Notes: generated from the sequence alone by a model not told the origin. A stretch of 34,395 nt of DNA from an uncultured Fibrobacter sp. (GCA_947165045.1 CAMUYW010000033.1:1-34395); one strand, 5' to 3'. Shown: positions 25,138 through 32,920, counted from the stretch's first letter. Numbers and translations are program-made.

Positions 25138-25923
25138 TTATCCGCGTGTCAAGCGGAAGAAAAGGCTTAAGGCATGATGGTCTGTTTTTTCGCCTTCATT
25201 TTCAAATGAATATACCATTTTGGAAAAAGATACTCCGACACCAATAGACCAAGTATCGCTTACCCACCAATCCTTGCCTAGTTCATAGCGAGTAAATATG
25301 CCGCCTACAGTACAATAATCCTCAGCATAAACATCATCTCTTGCCATAGAGACATCAAGACCTCCCCCAATTCCTAGAAAAATTCCATTCAAAGGAGAAG
25401 TCGGATCTTTGAACGGATAAACAGTAATGCCCAATCCCATCGAATAATAGAATCCGTAAGAGTCAAACGTTTCATCCATAACGCCCACAAGTTGCTTATC
25501 TTCTTTTTCCAAAACGTTATCTACAATCGTTCGAGTTACAGAATAATCTTGCTTACGTCTACTCCCCTCTCCTTTGAAGAGCCCTCCGCCAAAGGAAAAA
25601 TACACAGCCACAAAATTTTCAATCGATTTTCCAAATCGAAGGTCAATAGAAGGGAATCCCCACGCACTAAATTCGTCCTGTTCGTTATTTAGTCCATAAT
25701 GCTCTTGTTTTTCATATCGGCCATCTAATGTTTTTCCTCCGAATCCAGAATGATAACCAAAATCGGAAGATTTCAATTCGGAGCTCAAGTAAGAAAGTCC
25801 CCAATTCACGCTAAAATAGGAACCACGATGTTCACGCGGAGCTGGCGCATCAACAGAAGGAGACTGAGCAAACGCAACTGTTGCAAAGGCAAAAATACAG
25901 ATAAATTTCCAAATCATTTTCAT
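25138..25923 (-). CDS. Exported beta-rich envelope protein, paralogue 1 of 3
   Basis: A 261-residue protein with a signal peptide (MKMIWKFICIFAFATVAFA) then QSPSVDAPAPREHRGSYFS, a signature shared with its two upstream neighbours. The body has alternating aromatic/glycine strands (AVYFSFGGGLF, YYSMGLGITVYPF, GIGGGLDVSM) and ends LSLFFRLTRG, typical of a small outer-membrane beta-barrel. It is the most diverged of the three. The start is placed at the ATG 25923, 4 bases after the stop of paralogue 2; a GTG at 25935 overlapping that stop is possible. It is the last gene of the apparent operon, and its end lies 2 bases from the convergent RmlD-like gene. Function unknown. Confidence 0.75.
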   Translation of the reverse strand: MKMIWKFICIFAFATVAFAQSPSVDAPAPREHRGSYFSVNWGLSYLSSELKSSDFGYHSGFGGKTLDGRYEKQEHYGLNNEQDEFSAWGFPSIDLRFGKSIENFVAVYFSFGGGLFKGEGSRRKQDYSVTRTIVDNVLEKEDKQLVGVMDETFDSYGFYYSMGLGITVYPFKDPTSPLNGIFLGIGGGLDVSMARDDVYAEDYCTVGGIFTRYELGKDWWVSDTWSIGVGVSFSKMVYSFENEGEKTDHHALSLFFRLTRG

Positions 25924-25927
25924 AGTA

Positions 25928-26647
25928 TTAACCACGCGTTATACGGAACGAAAGCGACAAAACATTATCGGAACGATGAGAGGCGACAGTACTCCACACA
26001 AGGCCGAAATGAGCAAAGCCAAGTCCAAAGCCGATAGAGAGTCGATCATTCAGCCACCATTCCTTACCCATTTCCAATTCGAAACCGATGCCGCCATTTC
26101 CATTTTCTCTATGGCCAGCATTTACAAAAAGCGTGTATCCGAAAGAACCGCCGATAAACGCTCCGTAGAGCGTAGAACTCTTGTCACGGAACGGGTAGAA
26201 TGTGGCGCCAAAACCCAAATAAGTCCTGATGTTATATGCATCACCAGACGAAGGATCGTCGTCATCATCTCTTTCTGGATTAGGCGTTTCAATGCATATT
26301 CCTTCAGCACAAATAGAGCGATAATGTTCCTCGTAATAATCAACTACTCCAACATAAAAGCCAAAGTTAAAGACTGTATGAAGCGCAACTAAATTTCCGA
26401 GAGCATACCCAAACTTAAATTCACCCAGCATAAAGGTGGTGCCGTAATACTCATAAAAATCAACATCGCGTTCCTTGTTTTCTCCAAAGTCTTCCATGCT
26501 ATTTTTGAACCAGTTCAGAGCAAAGCCAAAAGAAGAGCTGTTGTAAAAACCACGATGTTCACGCGGAGCAGGTTCAGCGATAGAGGGAGACTGGGCAAGC
26601 GCCAAGCCCATGGCACACAAAATAAAAATCGCAAATAATTTTTTCAT
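25928..26647 (-). CDS. Exported beta-rich envelope protein, paralogue 2 of 3
   Basis: A 239-residue protein: signal peptide MKKLFAIFILCAMGLALA, then QSPSIAEPAPREHRGFYNSSSFGFALNW and barrel-like strands (EFKFGYALGNLVALHTVFNFGFYVG, TYLGFGATFYPF, GAFIGGSFGYTLF). It ends KEWWLNDRLSIGFGLGFAHFGLVW...LSLSFRITRG. It is clearly closest to paralogue 3 over its length. An acidic stretch (NPERDDDDDPSSGD) falls in a predicted loop. It is separated by 15 bases from the gene upstream and 4 from the gene downstream, so cotranscription is very likely. The start ATG at 26647 has a weak purine-rich sequence upstream. Probable outer-membrane barrel of unknown role. Confidence 0.78.
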   Translation of the reverse strand: MKKLFAIFILCAMGLALAQSPSIAEPAPREHRGFYNSSSFGFALNWFKNSMEDFGENKERDVDFYEYYGTTFMLGEFKFGYALGNLVALHTVFNFGFYVGVVDYYEEHYRSICAEGICIETPNPERDDDDDPSSGDAYNIRTYLGFGATFYPFRDKSSTLYGAFIGGSFGYTLFVNAGHRENGNGGIGFELEMGKEWWLNDRLSIGFGLGFAHFGLVWSTVASHRSDNVLSLSFRITRG

Positions 26648-26662
26648 AAATCTAACCCCAGA

Positions 26663-27427
26663 CTAGCCACGCGTTAAACGGAACGAAAGCGATACGACAT
26701 TATCGGAACTATGCGAATCAAGCGTTTGCCAAACAAAACCGGTATGTGCAAAGCCTAAGCCAAAGCCAATCGACACATGGTCGCTTACCCACCATTCCTT
26801 ACCAAGTTCCAATTGAAAACTGATTCCACCATTTCCTGTAGTTTCTTCGTCGCACGCATTTATCATCGTAACGAAAAGCGTATATCCAACAGACCCGCCT
26901 ACAAAAAGGCCGTTCATAGGAGATGTTTTATCTTGAATTGGATAGAAGGTCGTTCCCAAGCCGAAGAACGTCCTTAAACCGAATGCATCCCTCGATTTTT
27001 CTTCTATAGTGCGAGACTCGTCCAAGTTTTCTAGGCATTTTTCACCTAGAGTACACTGACTCAGGTACACCTCATATTTATAATCCAGCGAACCGGCAAA
27101 GAATCCGATATTGAATACGAAATGAACGGCAGCTAGGTTTGCAATACCGACACCGAACTTAAATTCCGACATCGGGAAAGTTTTTCCGTCGAACTCGTAA
27201 TAGTCTACATTTCTCCGCTTTCCATTATTGATATAGTTGCCTCCATTTTCCAAATAACCGCGGGTTAAATCTTCACGGCTATTTTTGTACCAATTATAGG
27301 CAAAGGCAAACGACATATTGCTATAAAAGCCACGGTGTTCGTGAGCAGCGGGCTTGTCGGCAGACGGGGACTCTGCAGAAGCAATTCCTGCAATACACAG
27401 AACGAGAATTGCAATTATTTTTCTCAT
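26663..27427 (-). CDS. Exported beta-rich envelope protein, paralogue 3 of 3 (first gene of operon)
   Basis: A 254-residue protein: signal peptide MRKIIAILVLCIAGIASA, then ESPSADKPAAHEHRGFYSNMSFAFAYNW, a barrel-like body and the ending LSLSFRLTRG. It shares with paralogue 2 the blocks YNWYKNSREDL/LNWFKNSMEDF, MSEFKFGVGIANLAAVHFVFNIGFFAG, GLGTTFYPI, GGSVGYTLFV and ELGKEWWVSDHVSIGFGLGFAH. Two cysteines in a central loop (SQCTLGEKC) may form a disulfide. A TATATTTA promoter-like element flanked by an inverted repeat lies upstream (27445-27478). It is the first of the three-gene set, downstream of the HD-GYP gene on the same strand. Function unknown. Confidence 0.78.
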   Translation of the reverse strand: MRKIIAILVLCIAGIASAESPSADKPAAHEHRGFYSNMSFAFAYNWYKNSREDLTRGYLENGGNYINNGKRRNVDYYEFDGKTFPMSEFKFGVGIANLAAVHFVFNIGFFAGSLDYKYEVYLSQCTLGEKCLENLDESRTIEEKSRDAFGLRTFFGLGTTFYPIQDKTSPMNGLFVGGSVGYTLFVTMINACDEETTGNGGISFQLELGKEWWVSDHVSIGFGLGFAHTGFVWQTLDSHSSDNVVSLSFRLTRG

Positions 27428-27444
27428 AAAATAAAATCCATTAC

Positions 27445-27478
27445 AAATGATCTTATCGTTAAATATAAAAAATCATTT
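27445..27478 (-). promoter_or_regulatory. Promoter flanked by inverted repeat before the three-paralogue operon
   Basis: On the minus strand TATATTTA (27460-27467) sits between inverted arms AAATGAT (27472-27478) and ATCATTT (27445-27451). The arrangement looks like a repressor or activator site around a promoter. Confidence 0.4.
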
Positions 27479-27495
27479 ATAAGGATTTTATGTGA

Positions 27496-29907
27496 TTACG
27501 ATTTTTCTGTAACGATAATTTCGGAACGAGTTTCGTGACTTGCGGAATCGTAAACCATTTTGCCTATGCAAAGCACATGAATGATTGTTCCATCCTTGCG
27601 TTTTAAACGGTGTTCGCAATAAGCAATCGGATTTTTAGCCAAAGCCTCCGAAACAAAGCAAAGGTATTCCGTTACATCTTCTGCCGGAACCAAATCTTGC
27701 TGTTCAATCGTTTTTTCCTTGATATCATCCCTTGAATAACCGGTGAGTTTTTCAAAGTTGTCATCGACATCAATGATAACATTATGCGCATTCAATACAT
27801 AGCGAGAATACACTACGCCATGAACATTATGTTCTCCGCTATGGTCCGGTTCCAATTTTTTTGTTTTTTCGGCAATTGTATCCGCAGGCGTTTTCAATTT
27901 TTCTTCGTCAGGGATAACATTCCCGACCATGTTACGGCATATCGGTATAAATTCATTGACTAGAGTCGGGTCGAATTGCGTTCCCGAGCAACGTTCCAGT
28001 TCTGCGATTGCCTCATCCACGGACTTTGCGGCTCGATAAGAACGATTACTGACCATGGCATCGAACGCATCGACAACGCTAATGATTCTCGACAAGAGCG
28101 GGGTTTCTTCGCCTTTGAGTCCATCTGGATAGCCCTTGCCATCCCAACGTTCGTGATGGTGCAAAATCATGTCGGCAATTTCGTTCAAGCCCTTGGAGCT
28201 CTTTGCAATTTGATAGCCCTTATGCACGTGTGTCTTGATGTAGTTCCATTCTTCGTCGGTCAGCTTGCCTGGTTTGTTCAAGATATCAAGCGGCACACCG
28301 ATTTTACCGATATCATGCAACAAGCAAAGGAGCGAAAGACTGCTTTGTTGCTTATCGGTAAGTCCAATGCGTTTTCCGAGTGCAGCACCCATACGCTGGG
28401 TACGGCGCACATGCGCTTCGGTATCGCTATCGCATTCCTGCAAAGCCTTCTCTAGCGATGTCAAAAGTTCAGAACGAGCAGAGCCCTTGTCCATCAGCTT
28501 TTTCTGGTTCAATGTTTGCGAAGCAGAATCGACAACGGCAACAATATCCGAATTTTCCGACGTAACTTCATCGACTGCATATTGCATTTTGCAGCCCAAC
28601 GAAGCCTTTACATTCTTCATGATTTTTTCAATTTCATCAAATTTCATGTGGTTCGAGAGCACTAGCAATTTCGCATCTTCACCACGGACAAAATAAGACC
28701 ACTGCGGGAAATTACTTTTAAGAATTTCCGCCAAGTCGCGCAAAGCTCGGTCTCCCGCATCACGCCCCTTTGTATTGTTCAAAGCAGAAAGATTATTCAA
28801 GTCACAAACAATCAAGGTCAACGGGTAAATAAACGACGAAGACTCTTTTTCTACAAGATCCTTGAAACTATCCCAACTGCGGAAACCGGTCAACAAATCC
28901 GTCTTCATTGCGGTATTCGAAAGCACATACAAGTTGCCAAGTTCGCGGCCTTTTCTATCGCGAATTTTACGATAGTCACAACGAACAGACTTGGAATTTT
29001 TGTCCGATGTAACATAACATTGCACAGACCAGATATCTCTTGACGAAGCTTTGAGATTACATGCTTTCAAAAAATCCGATTGCAGCAACGACTCACTAAA
29101 CGGCACATTAGGAACAATGTGCTTCATTTTTTCATTATGGAAAATCAAGGTGCCCTTGTAGTCAAACAGGATAACCCCCTGTTCAATATTTTCAAGAACA
29201 TTATCCTTGAAATAATTCAAGATATCTATTCCAGCAAATCGGCACGACCAATACGCACAAATGGGGAGCAGGCAATAGAAATGGATAGTGTAATCAAGCT
29301 CGATTGTAGTGAACTTGTCCAACAAAAAATCGAGCAGCATGAAAAAAGCCACAGAGATCAACACACCTTGGTAGCGCATTCGGAACACTTTCGGAGCGCG
29401 GAAGAATCGATAGACCAAAAGCCCCATCGAAAAGAGGAACATTGACAAAGCAAGGGCTAGATGATAAAAGTAAAGAAATCCTTTTTGAGCCGATTGATAG
29501 TGGACAATTCCCGAACTCGGTACGCACGCCAAAGCCCATCCGCTAAAAGGATTTACAATCCAAATCAAAAAATCAAAAATCAATAACGCCGCCAAAAAGC
29601 GAAACAGAATGTTCACCCAACGAATACGTGACATGTGAGCATAAGCTGTTACGAATCGCATAAAGCTATACATCGCAACCGCGATGCAAACATAGCAGAA
29701 CGACGACAACACTAAAAAAGAGGTGCCACTTTCCGCAAGAATTCGGAACGAATAAAAAGCAACAGACAATATGCCAAAAACAGCACTAGAGGCAATCCAT
29801 CTTGATCCTCTCTTTTTTGTTTTTAGAGAATCAACCCCTACGTATAGTGCGGCAATAATAACAATAAGCGATAATGCAATAAATGTAATCAGACTACCAT
29901 TTTCCAT
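27496..29907 (-). CDS. Membrane PAS / degenerate GGDEF / HD-GYP / PAS signalling protein
   Basis: An 803-residue protein. Residues 1-225 hold about seven hydrophobic helices, like the 7TM sensor of some histidine kinases. A PAS-like segment begins at NVLENIEQGVILFDYKG (236-252). A GGDEF-like domain (about 335-470) keeps the fold (VCDLNNLSALNN, GDRALRDLAEIL) but the motif reads RGEDA (408-412), so no cyclase activity is expected. HD-GYP (about 485-665) is complete, with HD at 531-532, HHERWDGKGYPDG (GYP 592-594) and DAFDAMVSNRSYR, and should hydrolyse c-di-GMP. A second PAS (about 700-803; NFEKLTGYSRDDI, HRLKRKDGTIIHV) ends the protein. The start ATG 29907 has GGGAG upstream; the longer frame to 30003 runs through the trmO terminator. 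It may control the three-paralogue operon just downstream (inference). Confidence 0.87.
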   Translation of the reverse strand: MENGSLITFIALSLIVIIAALYVGVDSLKTKKRGSRWIASSAVFGILSVAFYSFRILAESGTSFLVLSSFCYVCIAVAMYSFMRFVTAYAHMSRIRWVNILFRFLAALLIFDFLIWIVNPFSGWALACVPSSGIVHYQSAQKGFLYFYHLALALSMFLFSMGLLVYRFFRAPKVFRMRYQGVLISVAFFMLLDFLLDKFTTIELDYTIHFYCLLPICAYWSCRFAGIDILNYFKDNVLENIEQGVILFDYKGTLIFHNEKMKHIVPNVPFSESLLQSDFLKACNLKASSRDIWSVQCYVTSDKNSKSVRCDYRKIRDRKGRELGNLYVLSNTAMKTDLLTGFRSWDSFKDLVEKESSSFIYPLTLIVCDLNNLSALNNTKGRDAGDRALRDLAEILKSNFPQWSYFVRGEDAKLLVLSNHMKFDEIEKIMKNVKASLGCKMQYAVDEVTSENSDIVAVVDSASQTLNQKKLMDKGSARSELLTSLEKALQECDSDTEAHVRRTQRMGAALGKRIGLTDKQQSSLSLLCLLHDIGKIGVPLDILNKPGKLTDEEWNYIKTHVHKGYQIAKSSKGLNEIADMILHHHERWDGKGYPDGLKGEETPLLSRIISVVDAFDAMVSNRSYRAAKSVDEAIAELERCSGTQFDPTLVNEFIPICRNMVGNVIPDEEKLKTPADTIAEKTKKLEPDHSGEHNVHGVVYSRYVLNAHNVIIDVDDNFEKLTGYSRDDIKEKTIEQQDLVPAEDVTEYLCFVSEALAKNPIAYCEHRLKRKDGTIIHVLCIGKMVYDSASHETRSEIIVTEKS

Positions 29908-29967
29908 AATGCGCTCCCGAACATTATTTGGCTTCTCATAAAAAACTAATCTTTTTGAGCCCAAAAG

Positions 29968-30000
29968 GAAAAAGAAAACGCTCAGAGAACCTTCTGAGCG
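29968..30000 (-). terminator. Intrinsic terminator of trmO
   Basis: An 8-bp stem CGCTCAGA/TCTGAGCG (29979-29986 and 29993-30000) is followed on the minus strand by TTTTCTTTTTC. It begins 7 bases after the trmO stop codon. Confidence 0.85.
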
Positions 30001-30006
30001 CATAAT

Positions 30007-30807
30007 TTAGGGGAAAAATTGCAAAAAATCACGGTGAAGCGGCTTATCGCCGTATTTATCTTCGGCGTTTTCTTTGAGGTCTTCAGCAGTGTAACCGCTC
30101 GTGATTTTCAGCAGACAGACCGAGCGCAAGGTTTCGTCATAGCGAAAATGGATGCGGAACGTGCGGTATGCAAGCACGCCCGTTTTGCTTTTTTCGTCAA
30201 GCGTCAATCGACGGCGAGTCGTGTCGAAAACGTCTTTCGAAAAATTGCCACGTGAAAGTTGCACTTGCGCAAAGCTGAGCAAGTCAAAAGAACTGCGTTC
30301 GGCAATCCAACGGTTTTGCGCGGCGAACGCGTCGGCGACCTCGATGTTCCACAAGTCGCCCACCTGCTCTTCGACCCAGCCCGCTTTGGCATCGGGAAAA
30401 GCGTCCGCCATCGGGATGTACGGTTTGATGTCGAGAATCGGCGTTTCATTGAGCAGGTCCGCCTCGTCCACGTACAACGTCAGGCCATCAATTTTGAGGA
30501 GGCGCACACAGCTGAGACCAATCGGATTCGGGCGGTAAGGACTGCGGCTTGCAAAAGTGCCCACGCGGTCTTTGCCCTTGGGCGGCACAGGCGGACGTGT
30601 CGTCGGTCGCCAACCTGCATTTTCGTGGAACTGGAAAATCACCCAGAGGCGTTCAAAGCCATCAAGATCGCGGAGCGCCATCTCGAAATTCTGCCCCGGA
30701 TTCAGCACAATCCGGCCCGGATGCCCAGCAAAGAGACGCCCCTGTCGAGGAGCGTCGTACTTGTAAACGGCATCGCCAAAGAATGTACCGATCGGAGTGA
30801 CTTGCAT
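30007..30807 (-). CDS. trmO: tRNA (t6A37) N6-methyltransferase TrmO (TsaA/YaeB family)
   Basis: A 266-residue protein with the UPF0066/TsaA domain at the N-terminus: VTPIGTF (3-9), DLDGFERLWVIFQFHE, RVGTFASRSPYRPNPIGLSCVRLLKIDG (the RSPxRPNPIG signature) and LLNETPILDIKPYIP. TrmO uses S-adenosylmethionine to methylate N6-threonylcarbamoyladenosine at position 37 of ACY-decoding tRNA(Thr), making m6t6A. The C-terminal part (about 160-266, ending in YGDKPLHRDFLQF) fits the small second domain of the longer TrmO type. The ATG at 30807 lies 7 bases after a TATATT promoter hexamer, with no Shine-Dalgarno sequence. It is a single-gene transcript closed by its own terminator. Confidence 0.9.
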   Translation of the reverse strand: MQVTPIGTFFGDAVYKYDAPRQGRLFAGHPGRIVLNPGQNFEMALRDLDGFERLWVIFQFHENAGWRPTTRPPVPPKGKDRVGTFASRSPYRPNPIGLSCVRLLKIDGLTLYVDEADLLNETPILDIKPYIPMADAFPDAKAGWVEEQVGDLWNIEVADAFAAQNRWIAERSSFDLLSFAQVQLSRGNFSKDVFDTTRRRLTLDEKSKTGVLAYRTFRIHFRYDETLRSVCLLKITSGYTAEDLKENAEDKYGDKPLHRDFLQFFP

Positions 30808-30820
30808 ATGGGGAAATATA
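30808..30820 (-). promoter_or_regulatory. Promoter hexamer abutting trmO (leaderless candidate)
   Basis: On the minus strand TATATT (30815-30820) is followed by TCCCCAT and the ATG at 30807. Confidence 0.5.
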
Positions 30821-30845
30821 GAAAAGCCAAATGCTTTTTCTGCTT

Positions 30846-30871
30846 ATAAAAAAGGCTCCCGCGAGGGGAGC
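30846..30871 (-). terminator. Intrinsic terminator of the DUF805 gene
   Basis: Stem GCTCCC/GGGAGC (30855-30860, 30866-30871) followed on the minus strand by CTTTTTTTAT. It lies 8 bases after the DUF805 stop codon. Confidence 0.8.
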
Positions 30872-30879
30872 GCACGCAA

Positions 30880-31251
30880 TTAAAGGCCTTTAGGATTCGG
30901 ACCGTAGGCATTCGATCCGGGCTGGCTATCCAAGAACAGGAATACGAGCAAAATAATACTGCCCACACAAGGAACCAAGCTGATGAATACCCACCAGCCG
31001 CTCTTGCCAATGTCGTGCAGACGACGCAACAGAACAGCAAAGCCAGGCAAGACCAAGCCGAGCGAGACGAGCACTACGAGAACAGTAGTCACAATACCCG
31101 GGGTTCCGAACAGATAGTCGAGTGCAAAGCCCAGAACACAGGCTAAGATAACGGCAATCATCTGGAATAAGGCGAAGAACCAGTATTCCCTTCTCCTTGC
31201 ACGACCGTTAAAGTCGACATAGTGTTTTAAGCAGTATTTGAAGTATTCCAT
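30880..31251 (-). CDS. DUF805 family membrane protein
   Basis: A 123-residue inner-membrane protein of the DUF805 family. It shows the typical N-terminus FKYCLKHYVDFNGRARRREYWFF, the conserved LRRLHDIGKSGWW (RLHDxGxSGWW signature) and four hydrophobic stretches, ending DSQPGSNAYGPNPKG as usual for the family. Molecular function is not known. The start ATG at 31251 follows AAGGAGAAAAT, a good ribosome-binding site. It is probably monocistronic, closed by a terminator. Confidence 0.92.
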   Translation of the reverse strand: MEYFKYCLKHYVDFNGRARRREYWFFALFQMIAVILACVLGFALDYLFGTPGIVTTVLVVLVSLGLVLPGFAVLLRRLHDIGKSGWWVFISLVPCVGSIILLVFLFLDSQPGSNAYGPNPKGL

Positions 31252-31325
31252 ATTTTCTCCTTGTATTTAAACATCCTAGGTACTGATATATATTAAATTT
31301 CCCCAAAAGTCAAGAAAACATCATC

Positions 31326-31674
31326 CTAAATTTTGCCGTAGCGGATGTAATCAATTTTACCGGTAAAGAAACGGCTCTCGTACTGACTTTGACGATGTGG
31401 ATCATAACCTATTCCCAAATCATATTTAAGTCTGGATGCTTCATCATATAGGATTTCCGAAACAGCGTTCTTACCATCCAAGGTTATTTCCAGCTTGTAG
31501 GCCTCCACAGTGAGTTCACCAACTCCGGTATAATAGAGGATCATTGAATTCATAGGCAACACTATATTCGGCCAATATTTCTTCCATAGATGGTTCTGTA
31601 GAGGAATCACTACATGCCATCATCCCAAAAGACCACAAGAGGGAAATTCCCGCAACAATTTTGCCAAATTTCAT
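31326..31674 (-). pseudogene. Lipoprotein gene broken by a frameshift
   Basis: An ATG at 31674, with AAAGGAG seven bases upstream, begins MKFGKIVAGISLLWSFGMMACSD, a lipoprotein signal peptide with lipobox MMAC. This frame ends after 52 residues at TGA 31516-31518 (...EYSVAYEFNDPLLYRSW). A second frame overlapping its end continues YYTGVGELTVEAYKLEITLDG ... FFTGKIDYIRYGKI to the stop at 31326 and has no start of its own (31610 is an internal ATG without a ribosome-binding site). Joined by a one-base shift between about 31520 and 31610, the two give one lipoprotein of about 115 residues. No long homopolymer or obvious slippery site explains the shift. It may be a recent mutation or a sequencing error. 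Function unknown. Confidence 0.7.
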
Positions 31675-31729
31675 ATGGACTCCTTTGAAGATTTATTTAC
31701 TATATAAAAAAAAAATAAGGCTTCTTTTG

Positions 31730-31832
31730 CAAAAGTTTCTAAATGGCGTTCCTTCGGAACGCGTTTAGTACGGCTCGGAAATGGGTTTGCAAGCAACCCC
31801 GCTTCACTCGCCCTTTACAAAAGTTTCTAAAT
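31730..31832 (+). repeat. 15-bp direct repeats flanking an 88-base unit before prfA
   Basis: CAAAAGTTTCTAAAT occurs at 31730-31744 and again at 31818-31832, the second copy forming part of the prfA promoter. Between them lies a perfect hairpin, GCGTTCC-TTC-GGAACGC, and a second inverted pair, GGTT...AACC. The unit looks like a small insertion or a duplicated promoter. Confidence 0.6.
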
Positions 31833-31841
31833 TTGGGCACG
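31828..31841 (+). promoter_or_regulatory. TAAATTTG promoter abutting prfA (leaderless candidate)
   Basis: TAAATTTG at 31828-31835 followed by GGCACG and the ATG at 31842. No Shine-Dalgarno sequence is present. Nearly identical to the MATE gene start. Confidence 0.55.
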
Positions 31842-32909
31842 ATGAAAGAAAAGGCTAAAAAACTCATTGAAAAGTACGAAGAACTGGAATCGGAACTCGG
31901 AAATCCGGATGTTCTCGGCGACCAAGCTCGTTACAATAAGATTCACAAGCAGTACAAGGGTATCGAAAAGGCAGTCTTGAAGGCCAAGGAATACCTGCAG
32001 ATGATGGACGATCTTGACGAATACAAGGCCGCCCTCGGCGATTCCGACCCGGAAATGGTCGCGATGGCCAAGGCCGAAATTTCGGAGATCGAAAAGAAGC
32101 TCCCCGAAGTGACGGACGAACTCCAGATTTTGATGGTGCCGAAGGATCCGTGGGACTACCGTAACGCAACGCTCGAAATTCGTGGCGGTACGGGTGGCGA
32201 TGAATCGGCTCTCTTTGCGGGCGACTTGTTCCGCATGTACCGCGGCTACTGCGATAAGATGGGCTGGAAGATGACCATCCAGGACTTGAGCGAAGGCACT
32301 GTGGGTGGCTACAAGGAAATCCGCGTGTTCATCGAAGGCGACAGCGTTTATGGAACGCTGAAGTTCGAAAGTGGCGTTCACCGCGTGCAGCGTGTGCCGG
32401 AAACGGAAACGCAGGGCCGCGTGCACACGTCTGCGGCTACAGTCGCAATCCTCCCGGAAGCTGAAGAAGTTGACGTGGAAATCCGCGAAGCCGACATCCA
32501 CATGGACACATACCGTTCTTCGGGCGCTGGCGGTCAGTACATCAACAAGACGGACTCTGCCGTGCGTTTGACGCATATCCCGACGGGTGTGGTGGTGAGC
32601 TGCCAGACCGAACGTAGCCAGTTGCAGAACAGACTCCACGCTATGGAAATGTTGCGTTCCAAGATTCTTGACGCGGTCATCGCGAAGAAGGAAAAGGAAG
32701 AAGCGGCAAACCGTAAGGCTTTGGTGGGTACTGGCGACCGTTCTGCCAAGATCCGCACTTACAACTATCCGCAGAACCGCGTGACGGACCATCGCATTGG
32801 CCTCACGGTTTACAATCTCGACAAGGTCGTGACTGGTGAACTTGATGAAATCATCAACGGCCTCCAGATGGCAAACGCCCAGGAAAAGCTCGGAAAGTTC
32901 AACGCGTAA
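31842..32909 (+). CDS. prfA: Peptide chain release factor 1
   Basis: A 355-residue class I release factor, the normal length for RF1. GAGGQ (228-232) carries the GGQ motif that triggers peptidyl-tRNA hydrolysis. The codon-recognition tripeptide in RVQRVPETETQGRVHTSA reads PET (186-188), the PxT form of RF1 that reads UAA and UAG, rather than SPF of RF2. The ATG at 31842 is chosen because the protein then begins like other RF1 proteins (MKEKAKKLIEKYEELE). A longer frame from 31743 translates the promoter and repeat region. It is followed 11 bases later by prmC, whose product methylates the GGQ glutamine; this pairing is conserved in many bacteria. Confidence 0.96.
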   Translation: MKEKAKKLIEKYEELESELGNPDVLGDQARYNKIHKQYKGIEKAVLKAKEYLQMMDDLDEYKAALGDSDPEMVAMAKAEISEIEKKLPEVTDELQILMVPKDPWDYRNATLEIRGGTGGDESALFAGDLFRMYRGYCDKMGWKMTIQDLSEGTVGGYKEIRVFIEGDSVYGTLKFESGVHRVQRVPETETQGRVHTSAATVAILPEAEEVDVEIREADIHMDTYRSSGAGGQYINKTDSAVRLTHIPTGVVVSCQTERSQLQNRLHAMEMLRSKILDAVIAKKEKEEAANRKALVGTGDRSAKIRTYNYPQNRVTDHRIGLTVYNLDKVVTGELDEIINGLQMANAQEKLGKFNA

Positions 32910-32920
32910 GAGGAATCCAG

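Noticed and set aside
29908..30003. N-terminal extension of the HD-GYP protein (MRSEGSLSVFFF...)
   Set aside because: It is encoded by the trmO terminator hairpin and T-run; a Shine-Dalgarno supports the start at 29907.
31743..31841. N-terminal extension of RF1 (MAFLRNAFSTARKW...)
   Set aside because: It translates the direct repeats, hairpin and promoter; RF1 proteins begin at the later Met.
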